From assembly GCA_029339505.1 (NCBI GenBank), contig JAQISU010000036.1, forward strand, positions 7,416,501-7,480,500: a stretch of 64,000 nt of DNA, written 5' to 3'. Positions 12,686 through 25,104 of this stretch are shown here, one piece after another. Numbering within the stretch: position 1 is the stretch's first letter; every line of letters begins with the position of its first letter. This DNA is from Unio delphinus. Taxonomy: Eukaryota > Mollusca > Bivalvia > Unionida > Unionidae. Under the pieces are notes generated by a model that was given only the letters and a program-made list of their open reading frames with translations, did no database searches and was not told the origin of the DNA. The position numbers and the translations under genes are program-made.

Positions 12686-12865
12686 CTACGAACCATAGCA
12701 TGTTAAATACGGATAAAATCATTAAATTCTACCTTGCATTAGTAACATTCACGAACGCATACTAATGCGGGTATAATTTTAAAACCCATCACGAAAGTGG
12801 ATATGCTTTGATAATCACCGTATGTGTCCAACTTACTCAGCGTTGTTTTAAATAGCTTATTCAGC

Positions 12866-12870
<5 letters not shown>
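12686..12870. other. Macro-repeat block upstream (minus) of the 147-bp exon
   Basis: Contains catactaatgcgggtataat, cacgaaagtggatatgctttg and caccgtatgtgtcca, matched near 13900-14060, 17345-17515 and 27655-27820, always followed by a (TA)n tract. Confidence 0.7.

Positions 12871-12919
<49 letters not shown>
12871..12919. repeat. (TA)n tract ending macro-repeat copy
   Basis: About 49 bp of uninterrupted TA, preceded by ttattcagcttaat as in the other three copies. Confidence 0.95.
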
Positions 12920-12921
<2 letters not shown>

Positions 12922-13359
12922 TCTGTCAAGTTCTTATTTTCATAATGAAAAAGAAAAATTTATACCTCATTTATAATATTCTGGGACTAATGTTTAGAAA
13001 TATAATCAATTAATGAAATGAGGTATCTTACGGTTCTGAAGATAGTTGCAGGTTTTTCATCAATTGTGTCTATAAAAGTTGTAAACCCGGATTGAAAAGA
13101 TTGAATGTCATCACACGCTATAAATTGAAATTTTTACTTCCTTATTCACCTCTAAGATTGCAACCTTTACAACCTAAGTGTAATCAAATCTTGTCCTTTC
13201 AAGTGTTTTCTTAATATAAAAAAACATTTTCATTTCTCATGGCATCTATGTTATTCACGCATACCTTTACCAGGATATAAAGTTTAAGTAATCATAATAA
13301 AATATTGTGGTTGAGGACGTTGTATCTCACTACTCATGCTCTGTAGGATTTGTTTTAAC
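12920..13359. other. Macro-repeat 3' block, copy 2 (5'-truncated)
   Basis: Starts at cttctgtcaagttcttatttt, equivalent to about 11669 in copy 1, directly after the (TA)n. The RT fragment and 64-bp array are absent, so this copy lacks its first half. Confidence 0.7.
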
Positions 13360-13520
13360 ATCTTGCCAGTAAAGGCTCACTCCCAGTGATACGCTATCGT
13401 GCTAGTAAAGACTCTCTCCTATTTATACGCTATCGTGTCAGTCAAGGCTCACTCCCAGTGATACGCTATCGTGCCAGTAAAGACTCACTCCCAGTTATAA
13501 GCTATCGAGACAACACAAAG
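13360..13520. repeat. 36-bp array, copy 2 (~4 units)
   Basis: Same unit as at 12106, with fewer repeats. Confidence 0.85.
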
Positions 13521-13723
13521 TTGGTTGTCTGTTATAGGATATGCAACAAGTAATGGAATAAAATATTCACGTATAACACAACACTAAAATAGTATACATA
13601 CAAGTACTGTATACTGATTAAACGATGGTTCAATTACGTATCCGACTGATACACAGGAAGTATATCAAGGAAAAGTACAGCCATATAGGGAGTTAGGTTG
13701 GGATGGTATTGGGAGTGGTTTCG

Positions 13724-13870
13724 TTGGCAGATAACTCCCAGTATGGAAACCGTGTATGCCTGCTTGTCGGGCCACCCTGTTCTCTTTCCTTATCCTTGAC
13801 CTGACATAACAGATCCACTTTCAAAGAAGAGATACTCATCGGAGAATGGTCGCTCTAAACTTTTTGTGAT
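13724..13870 (-). pseudogene. 147-bp repeated exon, copy D, with stop
   Basis: The same 49-codon frame as copy C reads ITKSLERPFSDEYLFFES and then has an in-frame TAA at 13790-13792 (codon 27), where other copies encode the second Cys or its neighbour. It continues GKRTGWPDKQAYTVSILGV. The acceptor-like ctattgtttgtag is kept. The exact 147-bp length is preserved although the copy is no longer open. Confidence 0.55.
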
Positions 13871-14060
13871 CTACAAACAATAGCATGTTAAATATGGATA
13901 AAATCGTAAACATCTGTAATAGTAACATTCACGTACGCATACTAATGCGGTAGTAATATTACAACCCATAATGAAAGTGGATTTGCTTTGTTAATCACCG
14001 GATGTGTCCATATTTCTCAACATTTAGACAGCGTTTGCTTTGAATAGCTTATTCAGCTTA

Positions 14061-14080
14061 ATATATATATATATATATTT

Positions 14081-14146
<66 letters not shown>
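14061..14146. repeat. (TA)n tract
   Basis: TA run with one ttta/gata interruption, after ttattcagctta. Confidence 0.95.
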
Positions 14147-14149
<3 letters not shown>

Positions 14150-14504
14150 GTGACCAATTCTATATGTACGTTGAAACAAAATATTTTTAAATAAAGTAAA
14201 CTCCCGTATTACATAAGTGGTACGCCCGATTATAATTTGGCATTTGGTTGATAACGTGTCCTAGATAACCAATACTTCTTATATGAGGTGAAAAATATTG
14301 CAGATTTATATGTGACATATTTTAAATCACATTTCCAATCTTTTTATGAAAATGCATTTTTTAAAAATATGATTAGATTGTATATAATATTATTGTGTAT
14401 TGCAAAGTTGATAATATGCTATCATTTTGTATTCCATAAATGTACCTCATCCATATATTTAAAGACAGTTTTTTTTTTCTGGGCCATACAATCTTGTAGA
14501 CATA
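14147..14504. other. Macro-repeat tail block
   Basis: gtacgttgaaacaaaat, ctcccgtattacataagtgg, ggcatttggttgataacgtg and aatacttcttat are matched at 27890-28260 and in short form at 17713-17835. It lies between the (TA)n and the next RT fragment, showing that RT units follow the TA tract head to tail. Confidence 0.7.
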
Positions 14505-14868
14505 CAATAAACCCTTGATAGATTTTGTAGATATTGCGCTAACTGGAAAAATTTGGTTAACACAGAGAAAATAACAAATATCGTATTTGGCTCAAAGAAT
14601 AAGTATTCAATTAGTATAAAATAAGCAGAGACTACATTAATTCTTTTAGCGAAATATATGTACTTATGTTATCCATACTCAAAATGCCTGAAATGATAAT
14701 AGTTAATAAAAGTATGAATTTGCTTACCAAATCTTGATTTGTCTTTTAAAAGTCAATTAAAATTATTCAACCAAACTATTATACCGCTTTTAATTTATGC
14801 TTTCAAAATTTGGATATTTATGAAATCTGGTGAAACAACTCATTTTTCTTTCTTCAGAAGTATTTTGA
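14505..14868 (+). pseudogene. Non-LTR RT fragment 3
   Basis: Third copy: ttgatagattttgtagatattgcgctaactgg corresponds to the LDRF.RYCANW region. Then gtatttggctcaaagaat, the YLG region, the NQTIIP-like region and an FLRSILN-like end. Stops and indels throughout; not coding. Confidence 0.75.
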
Positions 14869-15990
14869 ATATAAAAAATGTACCCCTCTAAATGGGATAC
14901 GAGGAGTTCATTCCATTTCTCTTAATTGTCAACATTAAAATTTCCCCCTCTATATATGGCATACGACGAATTTGTTCCATTACCCTAATAGTCAGCAATA
15001 ACATGTGCCCCTCTACATGGCATACGACGAATTTGGGAAATTTCCTTTACTTGTCAAATTTAAAATGTACCCCTCTATATATGACATACGATGAAGTTGG
15101 TCCCTTCCCCTTAATTGTTAACTTTAAAACGTTGGCGTATATATATGGCATACGACGAAATTGGTCCATTTCCATTAATAGTCAACATTAGAATATGTCC
15201 CTGTATATAGGGCATATGACGAGTTTTTTTCCCATTCCCTTTAATTAACACTAAAATGTAAACCCTCTATATGGCATATGACGAATATGCTCCATTTTCC
15301 TTAATTGTCAAATTTAAAATGTATCCCTCTATATATGGCATACAGCGAGTTTGGTACATTCCCCTTAAATTTCAACATTGAAATGTTCCCTTCTATATAT
15401 GGCATCCGACGAGTTTGGTCCATTCCCCTAATTGTCAATATTAAAATGTACCCCTTTATATATGGCATACGACGAAGGTGGTCCCTTCACCTTAATTGTC
15501 AACTTTAAAACGTATCCCTCTATATATGACATACGATGATGTTGGTGAATTCCCCTTAATTTTCAAGATTGAAATGTACCCCCTATATAAGGCATACGAC
15601 GAGTTTGTTCAATTCCTCTTCAGTGTCAACATTTAATGTGTCCCTGTATATGACGAATTTGTTCCATTACCCTTAGTTGTCGGCATTAAAATATACCTGT
15701 CTATATATGGCATACAAACAGTTTGTTATATTCCCCTCAATTGTTAACATTAAAATGTACCGCTCTATATGGCATACCACGAGCTTGTTCAATTCCCCAT
15801 AATTGTCAACATTAAAATGTACCGCTCTACATTTGGTATACGTCTAGTCTGTTCAATTTCCATTTATTGTCAAAATTAAAATGTACCCTCTATATATTGC
15901 ATTCGACGAGTTTGTTCTATTCCCTCAATTGGCATCATTAAAATGTACCCTCTATATATGGCATACGACGAGTTTGTTCAATTCCCCTTT
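14868..15990. repeat. 64-bp RT-derived satellite, array 3 (~17-18 copies)
   Basis: Longest of the three arrays. Monomers read YMTYDEVGPFPLIVN or IYGIRRVWSIPLIVNIKM depending on frame. 64 is not divisible by three, so the RT frame rotates from unit to unit and open stretches (for example 14892-15191) hop between meanings. The array ends in acattaaacgttgcatgataaactatt, returning to the RT tail. Confidence 0.92.
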
Positions 15991-16225
15991 AATAACATTA
16001 AACGTTGCATGATAAACTATTGAGTAAAATTTATTAGTAGTAAGGAAGATAAATATCTTATTGTATCTATAGTCTGCCTTATACAAGCATGTTGGTGATC
16101 ATTCTTAGGACAATACATGCTTTCTTGAAGTCAATTCTATATTAGATGATGAAGGGTTTATATCAGATAAATGGTTAACACATTGTGGAACAACGACAAA
16201 ATCATCAATATATACAAGCTTTATC
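15985..16225 (+). pseudogene. Non-LTR RT C-terminal tail, copy 2
   Basis: NIKRCMINY, stop, VKFISSKEDKYLIV, then in a shifted frame SILDDEGFISDKWLTHCGTT. This is longer than the tail at 11353. An ILxxxGxSxxW motif near the end of the ORF is common in these elements. Dead, with several stops and frameshifts. Confidence 0.7.
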
Positions 16226-16796
16226 AACTAAAATGACATGAAAATTAATTTAGTTTGGATTTAGAAGCAAAATCTATTTGGCATTATCCCCAAAAATATC
16301 TAAAAGTTTATGTAATTTTAGAACTGCAAATCATTGATTTCTCGCTGAAACTGGTTGATGACCTAAGGTTCCTTATGACGAAAGACAGTACACACTTTGA
16401 CTTTGTCAGTCGGAAGTAATCGAAACACATTACACACTTCGTCAGTGTTAAGTAATCGAAAGACATTGCACACTTTGTCCGTCTCAAGGAATATGGGACG
16501 AATATCATAATCTTCTGTAACATTCATTTTTTCACGATGAAAAACAAAAACTTATAATTTAAATTTTTACTTCCTTATTCACCTCTAAGATTGCAACCTT
16601 TACAACCTAAGTGTAATGAAATCTTGTCCCGTCTAGTTTTTTCTTAATACAAAAATTCATTTTCATTTCTCATGACATCTATGTTATTTACGTATACCTT
16701 AACCAGGATATAAAGGTTAAGTATTCATGATAACGTATTGTGTTAGACGACGTTGTATCTCACTGCTCATGCTCTGTATGATTTGTATTAACAGCT
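16226..16796. other. Macro-repeat 3' block, copy 3
   Basis: Matches 11461-12105. The cgaaagacattacacacttcgtc element is present as about three degenerate direct repeats. No gene. Confidence 0.65.
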
Positions 16797-16975
16797 TGCC
16801 AGTAAATGCTTTATCCTGGTGATACGCTATCGTGTCAGAAAAGGCTCACTCCCATTGACACGCTATCCTGCCAGTAAAGGCTTACTCCCGTTGATATGCT
16901 ATCGTGCCAGTAAAGGCTCACTCCCAGTGATACGCTATCGTGCCAGTAAAGACTCACTCCCAGTTATAAGCTATG
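16797..16975. repeat. 36-bp array, copy 3 (~5 units)
   Basis: Same unit as at 12106 and 13360, giving the open frame 16819-17031 by virtue of its 12-codon period. Confidence 0.85.
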
Positions 16976-17190
16976 AAGACAACACAAAAGTAGGTTGTCG
17001 TTTATACGATATGCACCAAGCAGATGAATAAAATATTCACGTATAACACAACACTAACATAGTATACATACAAGTACTTTAAACAGATTAAACAAAGGTT
17101 AAATAATGTATCCGAGTTATACATAGGTAGTATATAAAGAAAAAGTACAATTATAGGGAGTAGGGTTCGGATCGTATTGGGAATGTTTAT

Positions 17191-17337
17191 TTGGCAGATA
17201 ACTCCCTGTATTGACACGGTGTATGCCTGCTTGCCATCCCACCCTGTCCTCTTCCCACATCCTTGACTTGCCGTAATAGATCCACTCCCAATGAAAAGAT
17301 ACTCATCGGAGATAGGTCGCTCTAAACATTCTGTGAT
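17191..17337 (-). CDS. 147-bp repeated exon, copy B (open)
   Basis: Minus-strand frame after ctattgtttgtag: ITECLERPISDEYLFIGS, then ITASQGCGKRTGWDGKQAY, then TVSIQGVICQ. No stop in 49 codons, and the frame stays open beyond it (INIPNTIRTLLP). Length is exactly 147 bp as in the other copies. The first Cys of the C-x2-C seen in copies A and C is Ser here. Unidentified family; possible captured exon. Confidence 0.5.
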
Positions 17338-17515
17338 CTACAAACAATAGCATGTTAAAATTGGATAAAATCATAAAATTATATCTATCATTAGTAACAT
17401 TCATGTACGCATACTAATGCGGGAGTAATATTACAGCCCATCACGAAAGTGGATGTACTTTAATCACCGTATGTGTCCATCTTTCTCACACTGAGACAGC
17501 GTTTGCTTTGAATAG

Positions 17516-17713
<198 letters not shown>

Positions 17714-17837
17714 TTTGTTAACAATTATATCTATCCATTGATACAAAGTCTTTTTAAAAAAAGTAAACTGCTTATTACATGAGAGGTACGACCCATGATT
17801 ATTTGGCATTTGGTTTATAACGTGTACTATATAAACA

Positions 17838-18445
17838 ACAATTGATTCAATTGATAATATTGATTCTATTGAAAATATTGATTGCAATGACAATATTGAT
17901 ACTATTGATAATATTGATTATATTAATAATATTGATTGCATTGAAAATATTGATTATATGGATAATATTGATTCTATTGATAATATTTATTACATTGACA
18001 AGATTAATAATATTCATAATATTGATTCTATTGATAATATTGCTTACATTTACAATATTGATACTATTGATTCTACTGACAATATTGATTACATTGGCAA
18101 TATTGATTCTATGGATAAGATTGATTACATTGACACTATCGATTCTATTGATAATATTGATTGCAGAGACAATATTGATTTATTGATAATATTGATTCTA
18201 TTGATAATATTGATTGCATTGACAATATTGATTCTATTGATAATATTGATTGCATTGACAATATTGATTCTATTAATAATATTGATTCTATTGATAATAT
18301 TGATTGCATTGATAATATTGATTACATTGACATTATTGATAATATTGATAATATTGATTATTTTAATTACATTTATAAGATTGATTATATTGATAATAGT
18401 GATTATATTGATTACGTTGATAATATTAATTTTATTGTTAATACA
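17838..18445. repeat. 18-bp satellite (ATTGATTCTATTGATAAT), ~33 units
   Basis: Unit attgattctattgataat, alternating with attgattgcattgacaat. Being six codons long, it stays open on several frames of both strands (IDNIDS-like on +, INIINRINI-like on minus). These are not genes. Confidence 0.93.
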
Positions 18446-18985
18446 GTCCACATTATAATCATATATTAGTCCTTGATTTAAAAGTTGAAATTGTTACGTT
18501 TCCTAACATTAAAAGAAATAGTTGCCGGGGATTGAGCTGTAAGCGGGAACCTGAATGAGAAACGATATATATGGTTTGAAAGTTCTGATAAGTGTAAGTT
18601 TGTTACAGTAGGTGTCTATAATCATTGTAATAAAACTGATTCCGTGATCATTATATTCAATAAACATTTATAATGTCAACCCCTAGATCTTTGTTCCTTT
18701 GGTAATTATCGTAAATGTTTCCGCAATGCAATGATATTTTTCTTTTCTTTTCTTGGCGCATATTCCTGGGTGTTTGTTTATTTATTGTTCTCGCAAATCA
18801 TATATTGCTCAAAGGCTAATTTCAATGTTTACCTGGGACGTCATTTCCAATTTGTTTGGGGGGGGAAGGGGAGGTGGTAGGGAGACAAAAATATGACAGA
18901 CTTGGTAGATGTTCGTATATAGGCTACATCAATTTTACAGAACGTGCAAATTAAGGGGGTAGGGGTGGGGAAAATGACTAAACAA
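18446..18985. other. Non-coding stretch, nothing recognised
   Basis: Separator between the 18-bp and 49-bp arrays. Contains G-runs (18859-18866, 18953-18970). No ORF or element recognised. Confidence 0.5.
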
Positions 18986-21900
18986 TATTTGACAGGATGG
19001 GAAAGCATTTCTTCTGTGTTGATTGACAAAACAATAAGTGACAGTATGGGAAAGCATGACTTAACAGTATAGGAAAGCATAGCTTGTGTGTTGATTAACT
19101 AAACAATAATTGACAGTATAGGAAAGCATGGCTTGTGTGTTGATTGACAAAACAGTTATTGACAATATGGGAAGGCTTGGCTTGACAATATAGGAAAGCA
19201 TAGCTTGTGCGTTGATTGACTAAACAATATTTACTAGTACAGGAAAGCATGGCTTGAGAGTATGGGAAAGCATTTCTGGTGTGTTAATTGAATAAACAAT
19301 AATTGATAGAATAAGAAAGCTTGGGTTGACAGTATGGGAAAGCATTTATGGTGTGTTCATTGAATAAACAATAACTGACAGTATAGGAAAGCTTGGCTTG
19401 ACAGTATAAGAAAGCGTGGCTTGTGCGTTGATTGACTGAACAATAATTGACAGTATGGGAAAACATGGCTTGTGTGTTGACTGACAAAACAATAATTGAC
19501 ATTATGTGAAAACTTGGCATGACAGTATAAGAAAGCATGGCTTGTGCGTTGATTGACTAAACAATGATTGACAGCATGGAAAAGCATTTCTTTTATGTTG
19601 ATTGACAAAACAATAATTGACAGTTTGAGAAAGCATTTATTGTGCCTTTATTGACAAAACAATAGCAGACAGTATAGGAAAGCATGACTTGTGTGATTGA
19701 CTAAAGAATATTTGACAATATGGGAAAGCATGACTTGTGTGTTGATTGACAAAAGAATAATTGACAGTATGGGAAAGCACAGCTTATGTATTTATTGACT
19801 AAACAATAACTGACAGGTATTGGAAACAATTTCTAGTGTGTTGATTGACTGAACAATAATTGACAGTATAGGAAAGCATGGTTTAACAGTATAGGAAAGC
19901 ATAGTTGGTGTGTTGATTGACAAAACAATAATTGACAGTATGGGATGGCTTGGCCTGATAGCATAGGAAAGCGTGGCTTGTGCGTTGATTGATTAATCAA
20001 TATTTGACAGTGTTGGAAAGCAAGGCTTGACAGAATAAGAAAACTAGGCTTGCGCGTTAATTGACACAACAATTTTTGACAGTATGGGGAAGCATGGCTT
20101 GACAATATAGGAAAGAATGGCTTCTGCGTTGATTGACTAAACAATATTTGACAGTATGGGTAAGCATGAATTGACAGTATAGAAAAGCATGGCATGTGTG
20201 TTGATTGACTAAACAATAATTGACAGTATGGGAAAGCATGGTTTGACAGTATAGAAAAACATGGCTTATGTGTTGATTGACTGAAAAATATTTGACACTA
20301 TAGGAAAGTATGGCTTCTGTGTTGATTGACAAAACAATATTTGACAGTATGGGTAAACGTTTTTTGTGTGTTGATTGACTACACAATAATTGACTGGATA
20401 GAAAAGCACAACTTGTACGTTGATTGATTAAACAATAATTGACAGTATGGTAAAGCATTTTTTGTGCGTTGATTGACAAAACAATAATTGACAGAATGGG
20501 GAAGCATGTCTTGTGTGTTGACTGACAAGACAACAATTGACAGTATGTTAAAGCATGACTTGAATGTTGATTGACTAAACAATATTTGACAGTATGGTAA
20601 AGCATGGCTTGAGTGTTGATTGACTAAACAATATTTGACAGTATAGGAAAGCATGATGTGTGTGTTGATTCAATAAAGAATATTTGACTATGGGAAAGCA
20701 TGACTTCCGTGTTCATTGACAAAACAATAATTCACAGTATGGGAAAGCAAGCTTCTTTGTTGATTGACTAAACAATAATTGACGGTATGGGAAAGCACAG
20801 CTTGAGTGTTGATTGGCTAAATGATGAATGACAGTATGGGATAAAATGACTTGTGTGTTGATTGATTAAGCCATAATTGACAGTATGGGAAAGCATTTCT
20901 TTGCGTTGATTGACAAAACAATAATTGACTGTATAGGAAAGCATGACTTGTGTGTTGATTGACTAAACAGTAATTGACTGTATGGGAAAGCATTGGTTGT
21001 GTGTTGATTGACAAATCAATAATTGACGGTAGGGGGAAGCATGGATTGTGTACTGACTGACAAACAATTTGTGATAGTATTGGAAAGCAAGGATTGTGCG
21101 TTGACTGACAAAACAATAATTGACAGCATTGGAAAACATGATTTGCGTGTTGATTGACAAAACAATAATTGACAGATTGGGAAAGCATTGGTTGTGTGTT
21201 GACTGAAAAAGCAATAATTGACAGTATGGGAAAGCATGACTTGTGTGTTGATTGACTAAACAATAATTGACAGTATAGGAAAGTATTTCCTGTGCGTTGA
21301 TTGACTAAACAATAATTGACATTATGGGAAAGCATGGCTTGTGTGTTGATTGACAAAACAATTATTGACAGTATGTGAAGGCTTGGTTTGACAGTATAGG
21401 AATGCATGGCTTGTGCGTTGTTGGACTAAACAATATTTGATAGTATAGGAAAGCATGGCTTGACAGTATGGTAAAGTATTTCCGGATCGGTAATTGACTA
21501 AACAATGATTGAAAATAAAGGAAATAATGGCTGAACAGTATTGGAAAGGATGGCTTGTGTGTTGATTTGCTAAACAATATTTGGCAGTATGGGAAAGCGT
21601 TTCTTTTGTGTTTATTGACAAAACAATAATTGACTGTATAGGAAAGCAGAACTTGTATGTTGATTGACTACACAATAATTGGCAGTATGTGAAGGCTTGG
21701 CTTGACAGTATATGAAAGCATTGCTTGTGTGTTGATTGGCAAAACAATATTTGACAATATGGGAAAGATATTCTTGTGTGTTGATTGACTAAACAATAAT
21801 TGACTATAGGAAAGGACAGCTTGTATGTTGATTGACTAAACAATATTTGATATTATGGAAAAGAATTTATTGTGCGTTGATTGACATAACAATTATTGAC

Positions 21901-22535
21901 AGTATATTAAAGCATGGCTTGTGTGCTGATTGTCTAAACATTATTTCACAGTATGGGAAAGCATTTTTTGTGTGTTGATTGACTAAACAAAAATTGACAG
22001 TATGGGGAAGCATTTCTGGTGTGTTTATTGACTAAACAATATTTGACAGTATGAGTAGGCATTGCTTGTGTTTTGATTGACGAAACAATAATTGACAGAA
22101 TGGGAAAGCATGGCTTGTGTGTTGATTGACTAAACAATAATTGACAGTATGGGAAAGCACGGCTTGTGTGTTGATTGACTAAACAATATTTGACAGTGTG
22201 GGAAAGCAATTATTGTGAGTTGATTGACTAAGCAATAATTAAGAGTATGGAAAAGCATTTCTTTTGTGTTGATTGACCAAACAATATGTGACAGTATGGA
22301 AAAGCATTTCTTTTGTGTTGATTGACTAAACACTATTTGACAGTATTGGAAGTTTTGGTTTGTGCGTTGATTGACTAAACAATATTTAACAGTATGCGTA
22401 GGCATGGCTGGTGTGTTGATTGACTAAACATTAATTAACAGTATGGGAAAGTATTTCTTGTGTGTGGATTGACTTAACAATATATGACAGTATGGGTAGG
22501 CGTGGCTTGTATGTTGATTGACAACAATACGGACA
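18986..22535. repeat. 49-bp minisatellite, about 70 units over 3.5 kb
   Basis: Unit ttgattgactaaacaataat, then tgacagtatgggaaagcatg, then gcttgtgtg. The period is 49 in regular parts (taaacaat at 22131 and 22180). Longer variants insert a second gacagtataggaaagcatggctt, making ~72-bp units, mostly in the left two thirds. 49 is not divisible by three, yet the unit has few minus-strand stops, so long Cys/His/Ser-rich ORFs (up to 196 codons, 20817-21407) appear in all three frames. These are by-products of the repeat. Confidence 0.95.
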
Positions 22536-22559
22536 GTGGTATATAATGCCCGAATACAT

Positions 22560-22645
22560 CCTTCTTCAATTTAAGCTCGGCTAGACGCCAGATCTCACAA
22601 CGTAATATCGGTGTTTAGTTTTATCATTAGATCAGTTCTTCAAAA
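22560..22645 (-). pseudogene. Decayed paralogue of the terminal exon at 27.2 kb
   Basis: Minus strand: TPILRCEIWRLAEL after a cluster of stops, aligning with IPLLNCKIWRTPGL of the terminal exon at 27221-27300. Nucleotides also align (gcgtctagccgagctta against gcgtacgcctggtcttta). It lies at the right edge of the 49-bp array, as the 27.2 kb copy lies beside a single unit of that array. Confidence 0.55.
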
Positions 22646-22724
22646 AGAAAAGGTAAGCAAGAAAAATAGAAAATTTGATTTGCTAGTCAGTATCAAAATC
22701 TACCATGTATTGTATTCATTTAAC

Positions 22725-22870
22725 ATTGATAGTATTGATTTGCCATTTATTGTATTGATTTAACATTTATTGATTTGATTTAACATTGATTGTATTCATT
22801 TGAGATTGATTGCATTCATTCGACATTGATTGTATTAATTTAACATGTTATTAATTTAACGTTGATTGCA
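22725..22870. repeat. ~24-bp degenerate repeat
   Basis: gatttaacattgattgtattcat repeated about six times with variation. Confidence 0.75.
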
Positions 22871-23344
22871 GTAGATAGGAACATTTCATTTTGATATGAA
22901 AAAAATAAACAAATTATGAACTGCGATTCCACAAATAAACAAATCGATAATGAATACAGTGTATGGAATTAAACAAATTGATAAAAGAAATATACCGTTT
23001 TCTTTAATTTTTTTTTATCTAAATATAGTGCTGGCTAAGAGTAGAAAGACTAAAAGGTCATCCATATTTGTTTCATATCTTATTTATATATATTTTAAAA
23101 ATACCTTAACTAGAGACCCTTTTTGAAAATATCTTTAATACCATCATTCATCCTGTCGTTAAATAATGCGAAGGACCAGCAATATAGCATGTATCATAAT
23201 CCTCATTGATTTATGCAAATGACCAATTTTCTCTGATACATAGCAATGCAGAAATTTTCACCTATCTAGGACTAACATTAACTCAATATTCTCTATTCCA
23301 GTAAAATGACTTTACAAAATAAAATGTAGGTATGTGTGATAATT
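22871..23344. other. Non-coding stretch, nothing recognised
   Basis: AT-rich separator between arrays with no supported feature. Confidence 0.5.
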
Positions 23345-24435
23345 AATGAACTCAAAACTTTGGCTTCTAACTCTTTCTAATGTACTCATAGCTAGAATTG
23401 TAAATCTTTCTAATGTATTCAATCCTGTGACTTCTAAATCTTTCTAATGTACTGATTACTTTTACTTCTAAATCTTTATAATATACTCATAACTTGGACT
23501 TCTAAATCTTTCTAATGTACTCATAACTTTGACTTCTAAATCTTTCTAATGTACTCATAACTTTTACTTCTAAATCTTTCTAATGTACTCATAACTTTTA
23601 CTTCTAAATCTTTCTAATGTGCTCATGACTTTTACTTCTAAATCTGTCTAATGTACTCATAACTTTGACTTCTAAATCTATCTAATGTACTCATAACTTT
23701 GACTTCTAAATCTATCTAATGTACTCATAACTTTGACTTCTAAATCTATCTAATGTTCTCATAACTTTGACTTCTAAATCTATCTAATGTACTCATAACT
23801 TTTACTTCTAAATCTGTCTAATGTACTCATAACTTTGACTTCTAAATCTGTCTAATGTACTCATAACTTTGACTTCTAAATCTATCTAATGTACTCATAA
23901 CTAGAATTCTAAATCTTTCTAATGTACTCATAACTTTTACTTCTAAATCTTTCTAATGTGCTCATGACTTTTACTTCTAAATCTGTCTAATGTACTCATA
24001 ACTTTGACTTCTAAATCTATCTAATGTACTCATAACTTTGACTTCTAAATCTATCTAATGTTCTCATAACTTTGACTTCTAAATCTATCTAATGTACTCA
24101 TAACTTTTACTTCTAAATCTGTCTAATGTACTCATAACTTTGACTTCTAAATCTGTCTAATGTACTCATAACTTTGACTTCTAAATCTATCTAATGTACT
24201 CATAACTTTGACTTCTAAATCTATCTAATTTACTCATAACTTTTACTTCTAAATCTTTCTAATGTGCTCATGACTTTTACTTCTAAATCTGTCTAATGTA
24301 CTCATAACTTTGTCTTCTATATCTTTCTAATGTACTCATAACTTGGACTTCTAAATCTTTCTAATTTACTCATAAATGTGACTTCTAAATCCTTCTAATG
24401 TACTCATAACTTTGACTTTTAAATCTTTCTGACAT
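23345..24435. repeat. 34-bp satellite with higher-order structure, ~32 units
   Basis: Unit cttctaaatctatctaatgt followed by actcataactttga, 34 bp (aatct at 23641 and 23675). Diagnostic variants (the tgctcatgact monomer) recur at 23621, 23960 and 24266, so blocks of 9-10 monomers were duplicated as units. Inside the array copies are nearly identical, while the ends are diverged. Confidence 0.95.
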
Positions 24436-24499
24436 GGCGACATCTCGTTTTAGCTACCCTGTAAAACCAAGGTAGTTTTTTTATTTTCTTTAAGGCATA

Positions 24500-24785
24500 A
24501 TAAACATCAAACAATTCAAATTATATTACATTATATTTCATAAATTTCAAATTATTCAAACTATTATAACATTATATTTCATTTACCTCAAACTATTCAA
24601 ATTATTATTACATTATATTTCATAAACTTCAAACTATTCAAATCATTATTACATGGTATTTCATAAACTTAAGACTATTCCAATTAGGATTAAATTATAT
24701 TCTTAAATTTCAAATTATTCAAATTATTATTACATTATATTTCATAAACTACACACTATTCAAATTATTATTACATTGTATTTGA
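24500..24785. repeat. 41-bp minisatellite, ~6-7 units
   Basis: Unit tttcataaacttcaaactat followed by tcaaattattattacattata. The period is 41 (tttcataaac at 24618 and 24659). Confidence 0.9.
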
Positions 24786-25104
24786 TTTAATGTGTAATAT
24801 TTTTTATTAAACGAAATCTTATTATTATTTATTCATCGCAATTGTTTCAAATTAGGAAAGCATAAAGATGACAATATTAGAAGCCAACAAATAATTTCTT
24901 TACCCATTTTTGTTTTACTTCTTTTTAAAATTTGTTATTTCATTATTGAGGTGGGATATTACGGCACAGCTAGACTTTGCATGTTCTGGGTGCCAAAGGT
25001 GATGTGTCTTTATCCTGTATATCCATCAACATTTGAGTTATATTATATCTAAAATCATCGTAAACACCAGCTCCGCTTTGAAAAGCATGATTAAATACAT
25101 GAGC

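Noticed and set aside
16819..17031. 70-codon + strand ORF with repeated SLPVIRYRASKD
   Set aside because: The 36-bp tandem array reads open because its period is 12 codons. The other two arrays do not conserve a start or neighbouring frame.
19284..22405. Long Cys/His/Ser-rich minus-strand ORFs up to 196 codons
   Set aside because: They are all products of the 49-bp minisatellite, which lacks stops in several frames. No start context, splice sites or non-repeat sequence supports them.
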